64,000 nt of DNA from Membranipora membranacea (GCA_914767715.1 OU612071.1:17914948-17978947); one strand, 5' to 3'. Positions 12,501-25,039 are shown, numbered from the stretch's first letter. The notes: generated by a model not told the origin, from the letters alone. Made by a program: numbers and translations.

Positions 12501-15500
12501 TAGTTCTATAAATTGAAATGGAGTAAATTGTTCTATACTCTGGTTGACATGATTCAGCAGAGTGGCTTTTTATGAACTTTAATTTCCATGTTATTTGGAA
12601 AAACCTTGTCCAAATTTCCTGAATACATTTTTTCAGTTACGTACTTATCCTTCTCTTCTATGATTACCCTAAGCACTACATAGATGTAAGATAGATTCAT
12701 TTCCCTATACCCACACTTTTTAAGACGGATTACCAAGTAGGCCTATATCTCGATATAAAGAATGATGACTAGTTGTGAGTTTTAGTTCAGGCCCTTAAAG
12801 TTCTGATGCTTGCAGCATTCAATAGTTATGACTTCTTTCTTGTGAATCGTAATCAACAATCACAAAACAAAATATAAAGTTGAAATTAATTCAACATCGG
12901 TCAGTCAACTCTATGATGGCATGATGGTTTTAATGATGACAAATGGGATGTAGGATATCAACACTTTCTTATCTTTGATCTAGAGTTATATCCTCACTTA
13001 TATCATGAGTGATAGTAAAAATGCATCTCAAGTGTCATTTGATTCTCTCGCTCCACCTGCGATACCTGTTTTGAAACCTCGATTGGTGTAGTGACTAATT
13101 CTAACCAAGCACTTGAAGCCGGCTTCAGTAGCCGGCTTCAGTTGAATGAAGCCGGCTTCACTGTTGAATGAAGCCGGCTTCAGTTGAATGAAGCCGGCTT
13201 CACTTGAATCAAGCCGGCTTCAGAATTCAAGCCGGTTTCTTGAATCAAGCCGGCTTTGCAGGAATTCATTAGCCTGTCTTTGTTTATATCAGGAAGGGAA
13301 TGCAGACCTTACTTGCCCAGCTGTCTTAGATGGCCATCTCAAAAAATTTGATTCTATTTTTGGACCAAGAGAATTTAGCCAAATTTGCATATATATGTCT
13401 GTACATAATTTGGATACATGTTATTCAGGGGTACTCGAAAATTAGCAAATTTTTGTCAGCATATGACAAGGAGCAGGACAAAACTGCTGGACAATTCACT
13501 CTCTGATCGCGAGAGCATTAATGTATTTTGTAGTCAGGCTATGGTGCTGGTGCGTTATTTTCAAACAATCACTTGTGAACCACAAGCATAATTCGATTTA
13601 TCATTTGATGACCCTGCCCTGGGTTCCTATTTGCTTTATGTTGTTTATGCGCAAAGTCAGTGTTATGTTGGTGATTTTGGTAATGCCCGCATACTCACTG
13701 ATAATACATAATTGCGCTGACTGGGTGTGTTCTCCTCTAGGACTTCCCTGTCTAAATACAGCTGCTCAATTCTTATCAAATAATATGCATTCTTTGCATG
13801 TCAAGATAATATCACAGAGTATGGGGTAATATTGTTATCTAGTTGCTCATTAAAATTGATTTATAGAATTTTCAGCTTCACCAATTTATTTGAAGGAGCT
13901 TTTCAGAAATTAGTCTTAAATTAGGTATTCAGGATATAAGTTACACACAAGAAGTGATGTGATTTTTTACAAACACCATACTTAACAAAATCATCGCTGT
14001 TTTTGAATGGATTGAAATAATTGAATTTTAAGATCCAAATTTTGAAGTCATCTTTCAGTCAGTAAGTCATCACATCTATCATAATCTTATAAGTTTTTAA
14101 TATTTTGCAGGAGTTATTATGGTTGTCCCCTCATGGCGCTACTGTATGGAGCGAGGTATGTCTTGGATGTGTTTAGAGCGGCTCCAACCCATATAAAAGA
14201 GACAGCTAGGGATACCTTCCGTGGCTGGCAGGATGACCAAGAAGGGAGTGAACTTGTATTTCAGCCGGAGGTAGTAAAGTTCATTGGTATGTAGACATGT
14301 ATAATAATGTTGATTGGAATCGAGCTTAACGTGATATATCGCCTTTTCAGTTTCTCAGGAACTACTTGTCCCATCTCAAAAATTCCTTCACTGATACGTT
14401 GCCAGTAGTCTGACTTATGTTTAATATCACAATTTTTTTAAACCGATGTTTCTAACTTGATAAATTGTACATACACTAAAATACATTGAAAACATAGGTA
14501 GCAATGGACAAAATGATGCAGTAAAATACGTTATGCAAAAGCGTGATGAAAATCTATGCAGTATAACATGCAAATCACATTGTGTACAACAATGGATCAC
14601 CTTTTTAGGGTGATTGTATAGCACCAAAAGGCAAATGTTTATGCTCATAACTTCTCTACTATTGGATTTCTCATCAAACGCCACGATCAAAACCTCTGAA
14701 ATACTCTCTAGTTAAATGGAAGCTAGTGTGTATAACATGTTGTTTAACCGATTTTCAGATTTTTGGCTGGAGAGGGGTGCATGTTTAGGACTAAATAAAG
14801 CTGGTTTAGCCACAAAAATCCAAATATCTCAAGATGGAAAGCCATAATCAACAATCGCTTCCATCAAAACCTAGACAATCTCCTGCTGTTCATCATGCTG
14901 ACAACAAATTTGGCTGACATCTTTCTGAATTTCTGGATTTTGGCTGGAAAATTTTGACCTTAATTAGTTAAAATTTTGGTTATTATCTGTTACAGTTGTG
15001 ACAACCAGGATCTGTAAGCTGGTAAGATTATTGATATTGATTGACAGTGCAAGACCAAAATGGTATTATAAATTGGAAGTTTTAGTTTCTGCATTATTTG
15101 GGTCGCATATAATGAAGGGTCAGAAATGGCCCTATTACTATTGCCAAAATCACTTTCCAAGACAGGAGGCCTAAAATCATCAAGTTTCGCAAAAATGTCG
15201 CTCCTCCAGTTAGTGCCACGCCTCCTCTATACGGTGAAAGCATAAACTAATTAAATACCTCAAAAACAAGGAACAGACCGCTAAATTTAAAAGTGGCACT
15301 TTTTGCCCCAAAATGAACTTCCAGAGATCACTGTGACTCTGCGTCAAATATTTGGGAGGTTTCCGCTGTGAAAATAACTATTAGACATGATCACCAATAC
15401 AATATTAAATTGTTTTAAAAACCAATATATCACGTTTATGAACTTGCTTAAGAAATTATTCATGCCTGTCATGGATGTCAGGAGTGGTCTAATGGTTAAG

Positions 15501-18335
15501 GGTATGGACTTGTGATCTTTGAGGTCCAGGTTCAATTTCAGGTGCCGGCAGTCATTTGTGATTTGGTACTGGCACGCCATTCATCCTAGCCAGGTCCTTG
15601 CGGAACAGGACTAAAAATACTGGAGGTCCACTGTGTGTTTGCACACCCCACACGCAGTAAAAAGTACCCCCCTCTGCCTCTTCGATATAAAGAGTAGCCG
15701 GGATCCCGGCGGGCATTGGTATAGGATGCGGCATGATTACTGTCACTTTGTGGAATATAGAATCTTTGGCATATAAACATACTTGAACATAGATTTGGTT
15801 ATCAAAGGCAATACCTGAAAATATCACATAGATAACACACAAGGCGAGTTGTAATCTTAGTTCTACATGCATATTCATCAAACTGTGTCTTCTGATAACA
15901 CAGCACTATATACATGCTCGAGATTATGGTGACAATGTTGGAAGTCAACACAGATCTATGTGGTCGGATTTTCCGGCACTTGGACTACTCCACTCAACAG
16001 AGACTTACTAGTTTTTAGGAAGTTACTCTTTATGAGGGGAAGTAGGATAACTTTGGATTGTCCTTAGTTCTCTGAATGTGAATGTTCACTCAGTCTAAGC
16101 TAGGTACTTGTGACTAAGGTGATAATAATTCCTTCCACACATGACTATAATTTGAAAATTCCCGTTCCATTGCGCTACTGGTTCCATATTTGTTTTTGAT
16201 CTGAGGCTTGAGCTAATGCAATGCTTCCAGAAAAGTGACAGGATGCTGCACCACATCGTTCTTGGAATAAATGATAAAAGTGTGGCAGCTTTTTGTCGCA
16301 GTGATCATAGGATACTGGCTTGACTGCATTCATAGAAACTCTATCCGATTCAAAAGTAAATAATTAGCCCTAGCTTCTAGGTTTCCAGCTTTAAACATCC
16401 TGGTACCTGTACGGTCTTTGTACGAGATTTCAATGTGAATTAAACCTATGTAGCTGCCTGTGGTAACTAAGACAGTAAAAGTCAGGGTGGATGTGAGTTA
16501 GTCAGTTGTTATGCGCTGAATACTAGCACGAGCCTAAAGTTTGTTTAGGCTCCGTTACTAACCATATTTATTTGCAATGATCCTACTCCTTCTACTACTA
16601 CCAATGAGTATTTATAATCTTTGCTACTACTACATCTTGAGTTCAGTATTTAAGTGAATCCGCAGAAAAAAAGTGCACCCTATTATATTTGGCATATCCT
16701 TGCAGAAAATTATCAACACAATAACCTGTCATTGCGTTAGTTGAATAGGTCAAACAGACTGTACGATTGTCCTCAATCATAAGTGCGCACTTTTTGGAAA
16801 GTCATCCGTGCCAATGTTGGCTCAAAACCTCACCATGTAACAAGCCAATAACTTTTGAACTCTATTGTTTTTCCTGCCATGCTAATTAGTGACAGTCAAA
16901 ACTTTGCTTAGCAGGATTTGACTTTATCGGCAAAGTTCATAGTGAACCCATCTTTGTAAGATGCAAGTCTTCATTCTTGTTCTCATTTCTATATACTAAA
17001 TTGAAATTCGATCCACCACAAAGCCTGTTGGGTGCTTGGTATAAGTTAATAAGTCAGTGAGTTAGTAATTGTGGTTCTTATCTCAACAGTACCAGCAAAA
17101 TAATTTGATTGCTCTTTCTTCGATACTTACTGAGTTGCATACTGGCATATTTGGCACACTCTTTAGCAATATAGTTTAATGGAATGTTGGTTTGGCCATA
17201 ATTTCTCAATGTACAGATATGCAACTTGAGTTTTCATCCCAAATGAGAAGGTTGTGCAGGTTTTGCGCTCAGATTAGAGCAAAAATGCAATAGAAATGCC
17301 AACAACAATACCCAAATGTTCATGGTCTCGATGTGACACAGCATTGAGTGGCAATTTACATGTATTGAGGAGCCAATTCTTAGTTTCCTCAACTCACGAT
17401 TCACTATGGAAAAGAATTACATGTGTCTTGTCCGATTGCTAACATCACTATCATCATCATAAATTTACACTGAAATATCAAATTTGATTGTAGATGAAAG
17501 ACTGGCAGCTGAGATGGATCCAGAGTATCTGCCTCCTCTGCCTCCGACCGGGACAGCAACAACTTACTGTAAGGTGCAACGCTGCCAGACAAAGGTGTGT
17601 TATCATTATTATTTGTTCCTTCTATCCAGTGTACAGACACATCCAATAATTTTTTGTAAATCTTAAGATTTGACCTGTCTACTTCAAATATTTGACACAG
17701 GTGTTTACCTGTCCATAAATGCTATCAAGGTTTGTCTTATCAATTGTCACAAATAATATAAATTTTAAGGGGATAGCCATAATCACAAATGTCACTGTTG
17801 TCCTGTCCTGTAGTCAATAAAAATTGACTAAGGTTCCACAATTGATCGATATTGATTGACCATATATGCTCAAAAATAGTACTATTGATGTTCTTAGTTT
17901 TGAGAAAAAAACTGAATTGAATGATTGGATATGCCATATTTGTGGTCACCACACACATTCAAATAGATAATTCATAATCCAATGCGAGTGAATGGCAGTG
18001 GAGCTGTCTGAGCACTTAGACTACATTTAGACTCGCCATGATGATATAAGTTAAGAAACTGCAGTAAAAAGTAGGTGACATGGAGTACATATTCAGCTTG
18101 CTTTTATTTGCAGATGGTGTTTGCCATGAAGTGTGGGTGTCTTGTGTGTGACTTCCATCGGGACGATGATGTATGCCAAGTGTGCAATCGAACAAGAACA
18201 TCAGCTGACAGTCAAATGTGGTCAATCAAAATACATCTTGCTAAGGAAGGTCTTGAGCTGCCAAGTACCACAGCTCAATGTAACATACATTTGGATAGTA
18301 GCAGTGTATATTTAGATATCAGTGTACAAGTTTAG
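9533..18335 (+). CDS. BIR-domain (inhibitor-of-apoptosis-like) protein with two BIRs and a modified RING
   Basis: Exons 9533-9581, 9878-10019, 10456-10601, 11507-11669, 12284-12436, 14111-14286, 17494-17594 and 18114-18335 all have GT/AG borders and join in frame to 383 aa. BIR1 ligands are C39, C42, H62, C69 (CX2CX19HX6C), but its N-terminal half is poorly conserved. BIR2 (about 157-225) is better: RKSTFQDYP, then LALNGFFLTG, C192-F-W-C195, H216 and C223. Both BIRs are interrupted at the same place, two residues after the zinc-binding His, in phase 2. The C-terminus (302-334) aligns with the IAP RING but reads C302-X4-C307-X9-C317-X-C319-X2-C322-X2-H325-X5-C331-X2-C334: the usual His is Cys and a later Cys is His. 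IAPs bind caspases or signalling partners through BIRs and ubiquitinate through the RING. Whether this RING works as an E3 is unknown. The start ATG is the first in exon 2. A polyA signal lies 132 bases after the stop. Confidence 0.85.
13115..13257. repeat. Palindromic minisatellite (core GAAGCCGGCTTC)
   Basis: Eight copies of a core built on the 12-bp palindrome GAAGCCGGCTTC or close variants are separated by short spacers such as AGTTGAAT, giving an irregular period of roughly 14 to 25 bp. It lies in the intron between the two exons of BIR2. It is much more GC-rich than its surroundings. Confidence 0.85.
15478..15745 (+). mobile_element. tRNA-derived SINE
   Basis: The left end holds RNA polymerase III promoter boxes in tRNA spacing: box A TGGTCTAATGG at 15485-15495 and box B GGTTCAATTTC at 15529-15539. 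It continues into a body with GGAGGTCC, CACACGCAGTAAAAAGTACC and AGAGTAGCCGGGATCCCGG. From memory, this body resembles the conserved central domain shared by many invertebrate SINEs (gttaaa, ggtcccgtgt, cacgtaaaaga, agagtag..cccgg). It sits in the long intron before the RING exons. The exact ends are uncertain. Confidence 0.6.
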
Positions 18336-18466
18336 AATGACAATGCACTCTATCTCTTTTTCCAGTCTCTTTCTGAATGAGTCATTGATATTTTCTGACA
18401 CCTTCAAAAAAATGATGGCCAATACAAACTGACACCCCAATGCTGTAATTATTTTGAAGGATTGTT

Positions 18467-18472
18467 AATAAA
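18467..18472 (+). terminator. Polyadenylation signal AATAAA of BIR-RING gene
   Basis: It is the first canonical AATAAA after the stop codon at 18333-18335, which gives a short 3' UTR of about 150 bases. Confidence 0.55.
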
Positions 18473-21095
18473 TGTCCAAAGGTGAAAAATTAATGTTGTT
18501 TTATCGCATCTATCCACATGTCTCAGCCGGGCAAATCAGGAGAAAGAAACTCCAGGTAACATGAGAAAAAGTACAATAATCATTTCTAGGAAATTTAGAT
18601 GGTATGATTTGTTATCACATTGTGAGAAGGACAGCCTCAAATTGACAGCTAAGTAATAATTTTACTTACACTATTATCTGGCAGAATGGATACCTTGACT
18701 TGTTTATGTGGTAGAGTACAACATCCTATCCAAAACAGACTGTTTGGCAGTCAGGGGATGTATGCTAGGCTTATAAAGTTGACAATGAGATGTATATCCT
18801 GGGTGCACGTGACCTAAAGAATGTATCTGCTGTCTTCCCTCATAATTTAGCTACAGCCATATCTGCAACTATTGCAAGTTATGGCAATGAAAGGCTCTGT
18901 TGATATAAATTAATCTCCTGAATATGAGAAAACGAATTGCAGCAAATTTAAGTATAAAATCAAATTAACTGGTTTGGTTATTTTACCCTCACGCACATCT
19001 ACCATATACCTGTCTCTGCAACATTTGTTGAAAAACTTTGCACTAATCTGCAAAATCAGCGATACCACATTAGTACAACCTGGAGCATACATACTCCTTT
19101 GAATGACTTCATATTCCTCCAGTTTGCCTCAGTCTTTTTTGCTGAAGATATATATGTGATATATGTATTGACATTAATGATGCGCTACTTCTTCTGAATT
19201 TGAAAGCTTTGATGTAGGCTATATTCTGAACATTCTCTGTCTCCACTATAAAAGTACTAGCATACCGCAAACTTTTCATTGTTTGGGCATTTTATTGTGA
19301 TTAGCATGAGCTGAGCCTCAGCGCACACTGTCGATATTGTGATTAACTAGTTACCCCCCTCAATAATTTGACATCAAAGAATCGTGGTTTTAGTGATGAA
19401 ACAGTTTTCGACACACACTGCTGTACAGGTGGTTGGTGTGATAAGTCACATGAAATGTAAATAAGGGTTAGTAGTTAAACTGCTCCACTGTTCCCCATTG
19501 AAGGATTACCAAACATGACTTCATAACACACAGTCTCAGATCACCTTCTGCTGTAATTTTCGAGGCTTCAATAATGGTGAGTAGAGATTATTGATTAATT
19601 AGTTTTTCTCACTGTGATATATTGAGGTAGGAATATTCTACACACTCTCACGTGGCGGCCTGATCAGTGTTTGTAAGGTTTTTGATTGTGAGCTGATCCA
19701 CAGGTATACATGTAGGGGTCTTTAGCATTTACGCAGAGCTGAAATAAATTACTTAACCAATATCTCTGAATAGGCTCAAATTTTATCTTGGTACATTAAC
19801 ACTGTATGATCAACTCTAGTCATCGTTGCACACTGCTTATCGGATCACCATTGACTTGTCTTATCTTTTCCATCCCGTAGTCCGAGCATGTTTCAAGTGA
19901 CAGGATTGTGATAAGCCTCCCTGCAACGTTAACACATCACCACAAGTAAGCTGCCATCCAGTCTGCACTCCAGACAGTAATAGAAATAATCCGCCCGATT
20001 TTCCTGGTATGCGTTATTTTCTACAAGTTTGACCTTAGCCTGGCTCTTTGGTGAGAGAAAGTAAATCACATGAGTGTAATGAGACGGATGCTTCAAATCT
20101 CCAATGCCCAATTAACGTGTGACTTTGCATCGACTTAATTTTTGACTGAACTCTGATTGCAAATCACCAGACCTTTGATCTATAATAATTGTTACATCAG
20201 AACCTGTATCTATAATAAAAATTGTTACCTTAACCATTATCCTCAATATAAACTCTAAATTCTAACTCTGGTCTACCAACAGATAGTCAACTATGACAGA
20301 AAATATTGTCCGGATCGACATCAACTCTTCTAACTCCACATAATGGTTTGGGCTAGATTTACAGCCTCTATCTAGGTAGGGACGGGCTCCGGGCTTTGAG
20401 ATTAAGAATGATCACTACTATTGGACATGGACAGACAGTCAGTGGCGGTGTAGTCTTTTCTCTGACACAAGTCATAAATAGCGTGGGGACAATTCCTCAT
20501 TATGAGATGGGGATGTATTGCCCAACTGATGTGTGATTTGGAAAACTTGTATATCTTTACTCTGCAGTTGCAGCCTGAAGATGGAGCTCTTTCCGATAGA
20601 TGTTACTTGAGGATTCTATTATGAAGCTCTCCTCCAAGACCATCTCATTATGTAAGAAAATAGGCCTAACTATCTATCGATATGAGTGTGATTCAGCTTG
20701 TTTGGCCACAAGGAAATTTTCTTTGTTGTGTTCAGCTTTTTCCTTCTGACTTCAGACTGAATTCCAGCAACCTCCCTACGTTCATGGGTCAGGAGATTGG
20801 TTCCCTCATCAAGATTTTATATTAGTATCCAAGTTTCAGTGGAATCCTATCTCTTGTTTCTGGATACTGATACTGACACTGATTCTTGAAATCCATGTGA
20901 GGTATATGTAAGATAATGAAGGGGTTTGATGCTACAAAGTCCCCGAGTTTTGAATCTGGCAAACAAACATCTTTCATTACAGAGGCTTAGTACCAAAGTA
21001 TTTGATATGGAAGACTTTTTTACCAACACATCGCCTCGGATTTTAAAGATCAGCTCAAGATTGTCTGACGATTTGTCTAATCTACTGATAATTGA
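18473..21095. other. Intergenic stretch, no gene seen
   Basis: Open frames on both strands are at most 60-70 codons and show no domain. No RNA gene or clear repeat was found. Confidence 0.4.
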
Positions 21096-21104
21096 GATGA
21101 ATAT

Positions 21105-21221
21105 TAGTTTAAGTGCTCAAACGGTGCAAGATGCTGGTAGAGGCATTTCATTATCAACCAGAAAGTGGTTGATAATGAAATGCCTCTACCAGCATCTTGC
21201 ACCGTTTGAGCACTTAAACTA
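21105..21221. mobile_element. Foldback MITE with perfect 56-bp arms and 9-bp target duplication
   Basis: Arms 21105-21160 and 21166-21221 are perfect reverse complements around a 5-base loop (GAAAG). The ends read TAGTTTAAGTGCTC and its complement. The element is flanked by GATGAATAT on both sides (21096-21104 and 21222-21230). A 9-bp target duplication is typical of Mutator-like elements. Perfect arms mean either a very recent insertion or arm correction. A diverged single arm of the same family lies at 53033-53090. Confidence 0.85.
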
Positions 21222-21230
21222 GATGAATAT

Positions 21231-23720
21231 GTATACAGTTTATATCTCTTTAGTTTTGTTAATTCAGAACGCTTTGATGAGAATATTTGGATGCTCGTTG
21301 CAACATAGACATGGACCACCTGAACTTCAGTAATTTAGGATCTGATGGCAAAAAGCAGCAGATAACACCAAATAACATCACACAGTAAGTATTGAAGCTA
21401 GATGTAAAGTCTCACAATTATGATCATGGTTTTTGGTATTAATTTAATAGTAAGGTCCTACCCCGAACAATCCCAACACATCTGTAAAGGGCAGAAGAAC
21501 ATATGACAGAGAGATGGGAATGCTTGCGTGACCCATCACCAGATAGAATGTGCAAGGTGGTTTTGGGCTTAGGGTAAGAGGATATTGTAATCTTGTATAG
21601 CATGATGAAGGATGCAGTGCTTCTCTGTCTGCTCGAAAGAAGTTGGGGGTCTTCTGCATGATTTAAATAATCAGTAGCCTGCATTGGCTATAATTGTCGG
21701 CTGACCATTCAACATTTTGTACGGGAGTTGTCTTCAAAAGATCAAGGTGTGCATAACTCCCACCTTAAAATCAGGCCATGTAAATACACAGTCCATCACA
21801 AATTTAGTTAAAAGCTCTCATATAAATTTCAATTTGAAAACAGTCGTAATTGAACAAAAAATATTAATATGGTATTCCATGTACTACATCTGGCCCTCAG
21901 ATTTCTTTCCCTGATAAAAACCATGAAAATTTACTATATTATATTCCTCGCGCTACCGCCATTGATACAACACGTCACTTTCTCTAAGTTTCTCCCGACC
22001 ATATCCTATTTCTCTTACTAGGTGAAGTTACACCATCTGATGATGGGAAAATAGAAAAACTTGAGAACAACGCATTGGAGGGTGACGCTCGATGAATTTA
22101 CCGGTTGAAAGACATACATTGACAAGCCATCGCTATTGATACATTGATCAAATCAATTAACGATTCTAGTCAATATTAAAAGCCTAAAGATATCATTCAA
22201 ATCCTATTTACATACCTAATTTCAGGGCTCATTTGACCATTTTGTTTTTGAGTGGTACTTCCTCTCCGACCCTCCCCCCCCCCTTCCCCTCAGTGATCAT
22301 ATTTGTGGTTTCAGCTGACAGTGGGTGGGAGGAGCAGTGTATTTTTGCAGGAGAAATAGCAAATTCATGGGTATCTAACAACCTTACTATATTAACTCCC
22401 ACATAGCTCCCCAAAGCTATATAGAATAGCTACACTAAGCTCTTGCTAGTATCTAGATCATATCAGAGTATTCTAGATCAGCATCATGTGATACAACACT
22501 TCCCCCCCCACCTTCATAAACTTTTAATACTAGATCAAGATAATGTGATACAGCCCCCCCCCAACACGTTCATAAATTTTTAATACAGCCTATATTTGTC
22601 AAATCTGGTTTGAACGGATTAAAACTGTTAACAATCACCATGTAAACTTTGGTGCAGAAAGTGTTGCCCCCCCCCCCCCTCTCCTGTTATTGGAAACAAA
22701 TGTCTTTTGATCCTGTAACATCACTGGTTTTGATTTTTTATTTTCCAGTGCGTTTATCAAGAGATTTTACCTAGATAAATTATTTTATTTTTCACAATAC
22801 AGACAATGCGTGTAGAAGGGTTTAAATGGTATTCAGATACTTTTTTCAATTTGGCTATTTGCAAATCGTGGTACAAGAGACAAAAATCATCTTTCAGTTC
22901 ATTTTATCAGAGTCAAGGGGGTAGCAATTATTGTGTTGTAGCAATTCAATACACCTATGTTCAACTGTTCAAACAAATACTTTGCATATTTTTATTGGCA
23001 GCTACACCTAGAAGGCCAGCTTTTTTTTCGGCTAGATAACATACAACTCAGTACTTTAAGTACTTTATTCCACAACTCCACTTCGAAAGAGAATTTTTCA
23101 CCCGTAGTGCAAAAGACTGGAATACTCTGGAGAGAGTCCATTCCTCTTTCCTCTTGCCCTCTTTTGTTTATTCCCTAAAATATGTTTGATTCTATATGGC
23201 AGCTGGCCAGAAAATATCAATGACTGATCAGAAAATAAAATTTTGTAAGACACAGTTGAAGGCTGGTGCTCAGAACTGCAATAACACAGGTTGAAATCTA
23301 CCAGTCTTCTTTCCTACCTTTCCTCTCTGGGGTGATTTGCTACAATAAAATGCAGCCAGACGGAAAAGGGTAGGCTCAGAATTCAACCTATTGATGCTCC
23401 ATTAGCACATTCATCTTCACATCTTCAAAAAGTCATATGACTCCACAGCATAACTTGCAGCCTACAGGAAGAGTCGGCACAGTTGATCCATATCCACCGC
23501 ACGTTCTTAGTTAATGGAAATTTTGATTAGGCTGATATTTCATGAGACAACCGGGAGTATTAATTTACCATTCTAAGAATTGAATACAAGCAAGCATCTA
23601 TAAGGTATTATCACTGGCAGCAGGATGTTCATGTTTGACTCACCTTAGTTTGTTCAACATCTAGAATAAGCCTTACTTTTAACATGTGTCACTAGATCAC
23701 AAGTGATTCGAAGAGAGAGG
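21231..23720. other. Intergenic stretch with pyrimidine runs
   Basis: No gene recognised. Several C-rich runs occur on the + strand (about 22274-22283, 22503-22510, 22552-22561 and the 13-base run at 22667-22679). The small open frames have no domain. Confidence 0.4.
22472..22587. repeat. Two-copy tandem repeat of about 57 bp with C-runs
   Basis: Two adjacent copies begin CTAGATCA and pass through ATGTGATACA, a run of C and TTCATAAA before ending TTTTTAATA or CTTTTAATA. They differ at several positions and in C-run length. Confidence 0.6.
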
Positions 23721-23724
23721 TTAA

Positions 23725-24101
23725 AGGGCAACCAAGGTTTCGCAGCAATGCATTAATGGGTAGCAAATAATGTGCTGGGCAGCATCAGCTTTGTGCATTA
23801 CGCGATGCAAAACTCAAAGTAGTTGCTGACTCTAAGCTGGGTAACACTTCAGTTTAGGGGAGGTTCCAAGACTTTGCTGTAATAATTATAGAGCACAGGC
23901 TAAATAATAACAGGAACAGGAAACTGCTATGTGGTATTCTCTTTTAGCTGAGTTTGAGTACCTGATGGAAGAAATGTCTCACAAGAATTCTGGCTGAATA
24001 ATCATCCGAATTATATTTTGTCTTTTTCCCCATGCAGAAGGTGCAATATGCTATTAATCAATGGCCATCAATGAGATGTTGTTTGAAACCTTAGTTGCCC
24101 T
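23725..24101 (+). mobile_element. piggyBac-type MITE, copy A
   Basis: Terminal inverted repeats read AGGGCAACCAAGGTTTC at the left and its near-complement GAAACCTTAGTTGCCCT at the right. The element is bounded by TTAA at 23721-23724 and 24102-24105. A TTAA target is characteristic of piggyBac. No transposase ORF is present. Confidence 0.75.
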
Positions 24102-24105
24102 TTAA

Positions 24106-24465
24106 AGGGCAACCAAGGTTTCAAACAACTTCTCATTTATTAATTGCAGATTGAACCTCCTGCATATGGAAAGAGACAAAATCTAATTCGGATTATAATT
24201 GAGCCGAAATTCTTGTGAAACAATTCATCCATCAGGTACTCAAACTCAGCTAGAATAGCAGAGCAGTTTCCTGTTCCTGTTATTATTTAGCATGTGCTCT
24301 ATCATCATTGCAGCAATGTCTTGGAACCTCCCCTAAACTGATGTGTTACCCAGTTTAGGGTCAGCAAACACTTTGAGTTTTGCATAGCGTAATGCACAAA
24401 GATGATGCTGCCTAGCACATTATTTACTACCCATTAATGCATTGCTGCGAAACCTTGGTTGCCCT
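24106..24465 (-). mobile_element. piggyBac-type MITE, copy B, opposite orientation
   Basis: This is the same family as the element just to its left, inverted, with termini AGGGCAACCAAGGTTTC and complement. It is bounded by TTAA at 24102-24105 (shared with copy A) and 24466-24469. Together the two copies form a ~740-bp imperfect inverted repeat. Differences between them are scattered, so B is a second insertion or an old inverted duplication. Confidence 0.75.
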
Positions 24466-24957
24466 TTAAATTATAACCACAGCCTATCAGCTATGCAGAT
24501 GCAGGGGTCAACAAAACACAATTAAAGTTTGAAAAGGGTGAATTTTGGTATTCTTGCAGAGCTTATATTTGAGAAAGTTTTTTTTGATTTAGGGTAAGAT
24601 TTTGAAATCGACCATAGCAAATCAGAAGACTACGTTTACAAAGTTGTCTCCCCCTTGACTGAAAGTGGACAATTCTGACAAATTGTTTTGTGAGTATCTT
24701 TTACCTGATCAAGTAGCTTGTGATTTTGAAAATGTAAGTCAATAAATGTAGGAATATTCCTTTGCTTAATTGCAAACAGTATAAGATACCCTTCTCTTAA
24801 AACAGAGACTGAGTTTAGAGAGTTGCTGAATTTCACCGCTGTCGGCGTTTTCGCACTCATTATTATTGCAACTATTGAATTTAATAATTCTTATTCTAAA
24901 TCATACAATTCTAGACAGACAACAGGCCGGTTTGGCAGGTGCCAGTAACACCAATAA

Positions 24958-25039
24958 GCTGTGATGGCCGAGTGGTTAAGGCGATGGACTTGAAATCCAT
25001 TGGGATCTTCCCGCGTAGGTTCGAACCCTACTCATAGCG
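24958..25039 (+). tRNA. tRNA-Ser (anticodon UGA)
   Basis: This 82-nt gene folds with a 7-bp acceptor stem (GCTGTGA with TCATAGC, one G-U pair). Box A is TGGCCGAGTGG. The anticodon arm is TGGACTTGAAATCCA with TGA in the loop. A long class II variable arm is as expected for serine, and the T arm is GTAGG-TTCGAAC-CCTAC. No intron is present. A T-run just after 25041 serves as the polymerase III terminator. The sequence closely follows the conserved animal tRNA-Ser(UGA). Confidence 0.95.

Noticed and set aside
15552-15881. 109-codon open frame on the minus strand
   Set aside because: It runs through the body of the SINE on its complement; it is not a gene.
20926-21319. Open frames on both strands around 21 kb (98 and 71 codons)
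   Set aside because: Both run into the perfect foldback MITE and give the same peptide from the two arms, so they are products of the palindrome.
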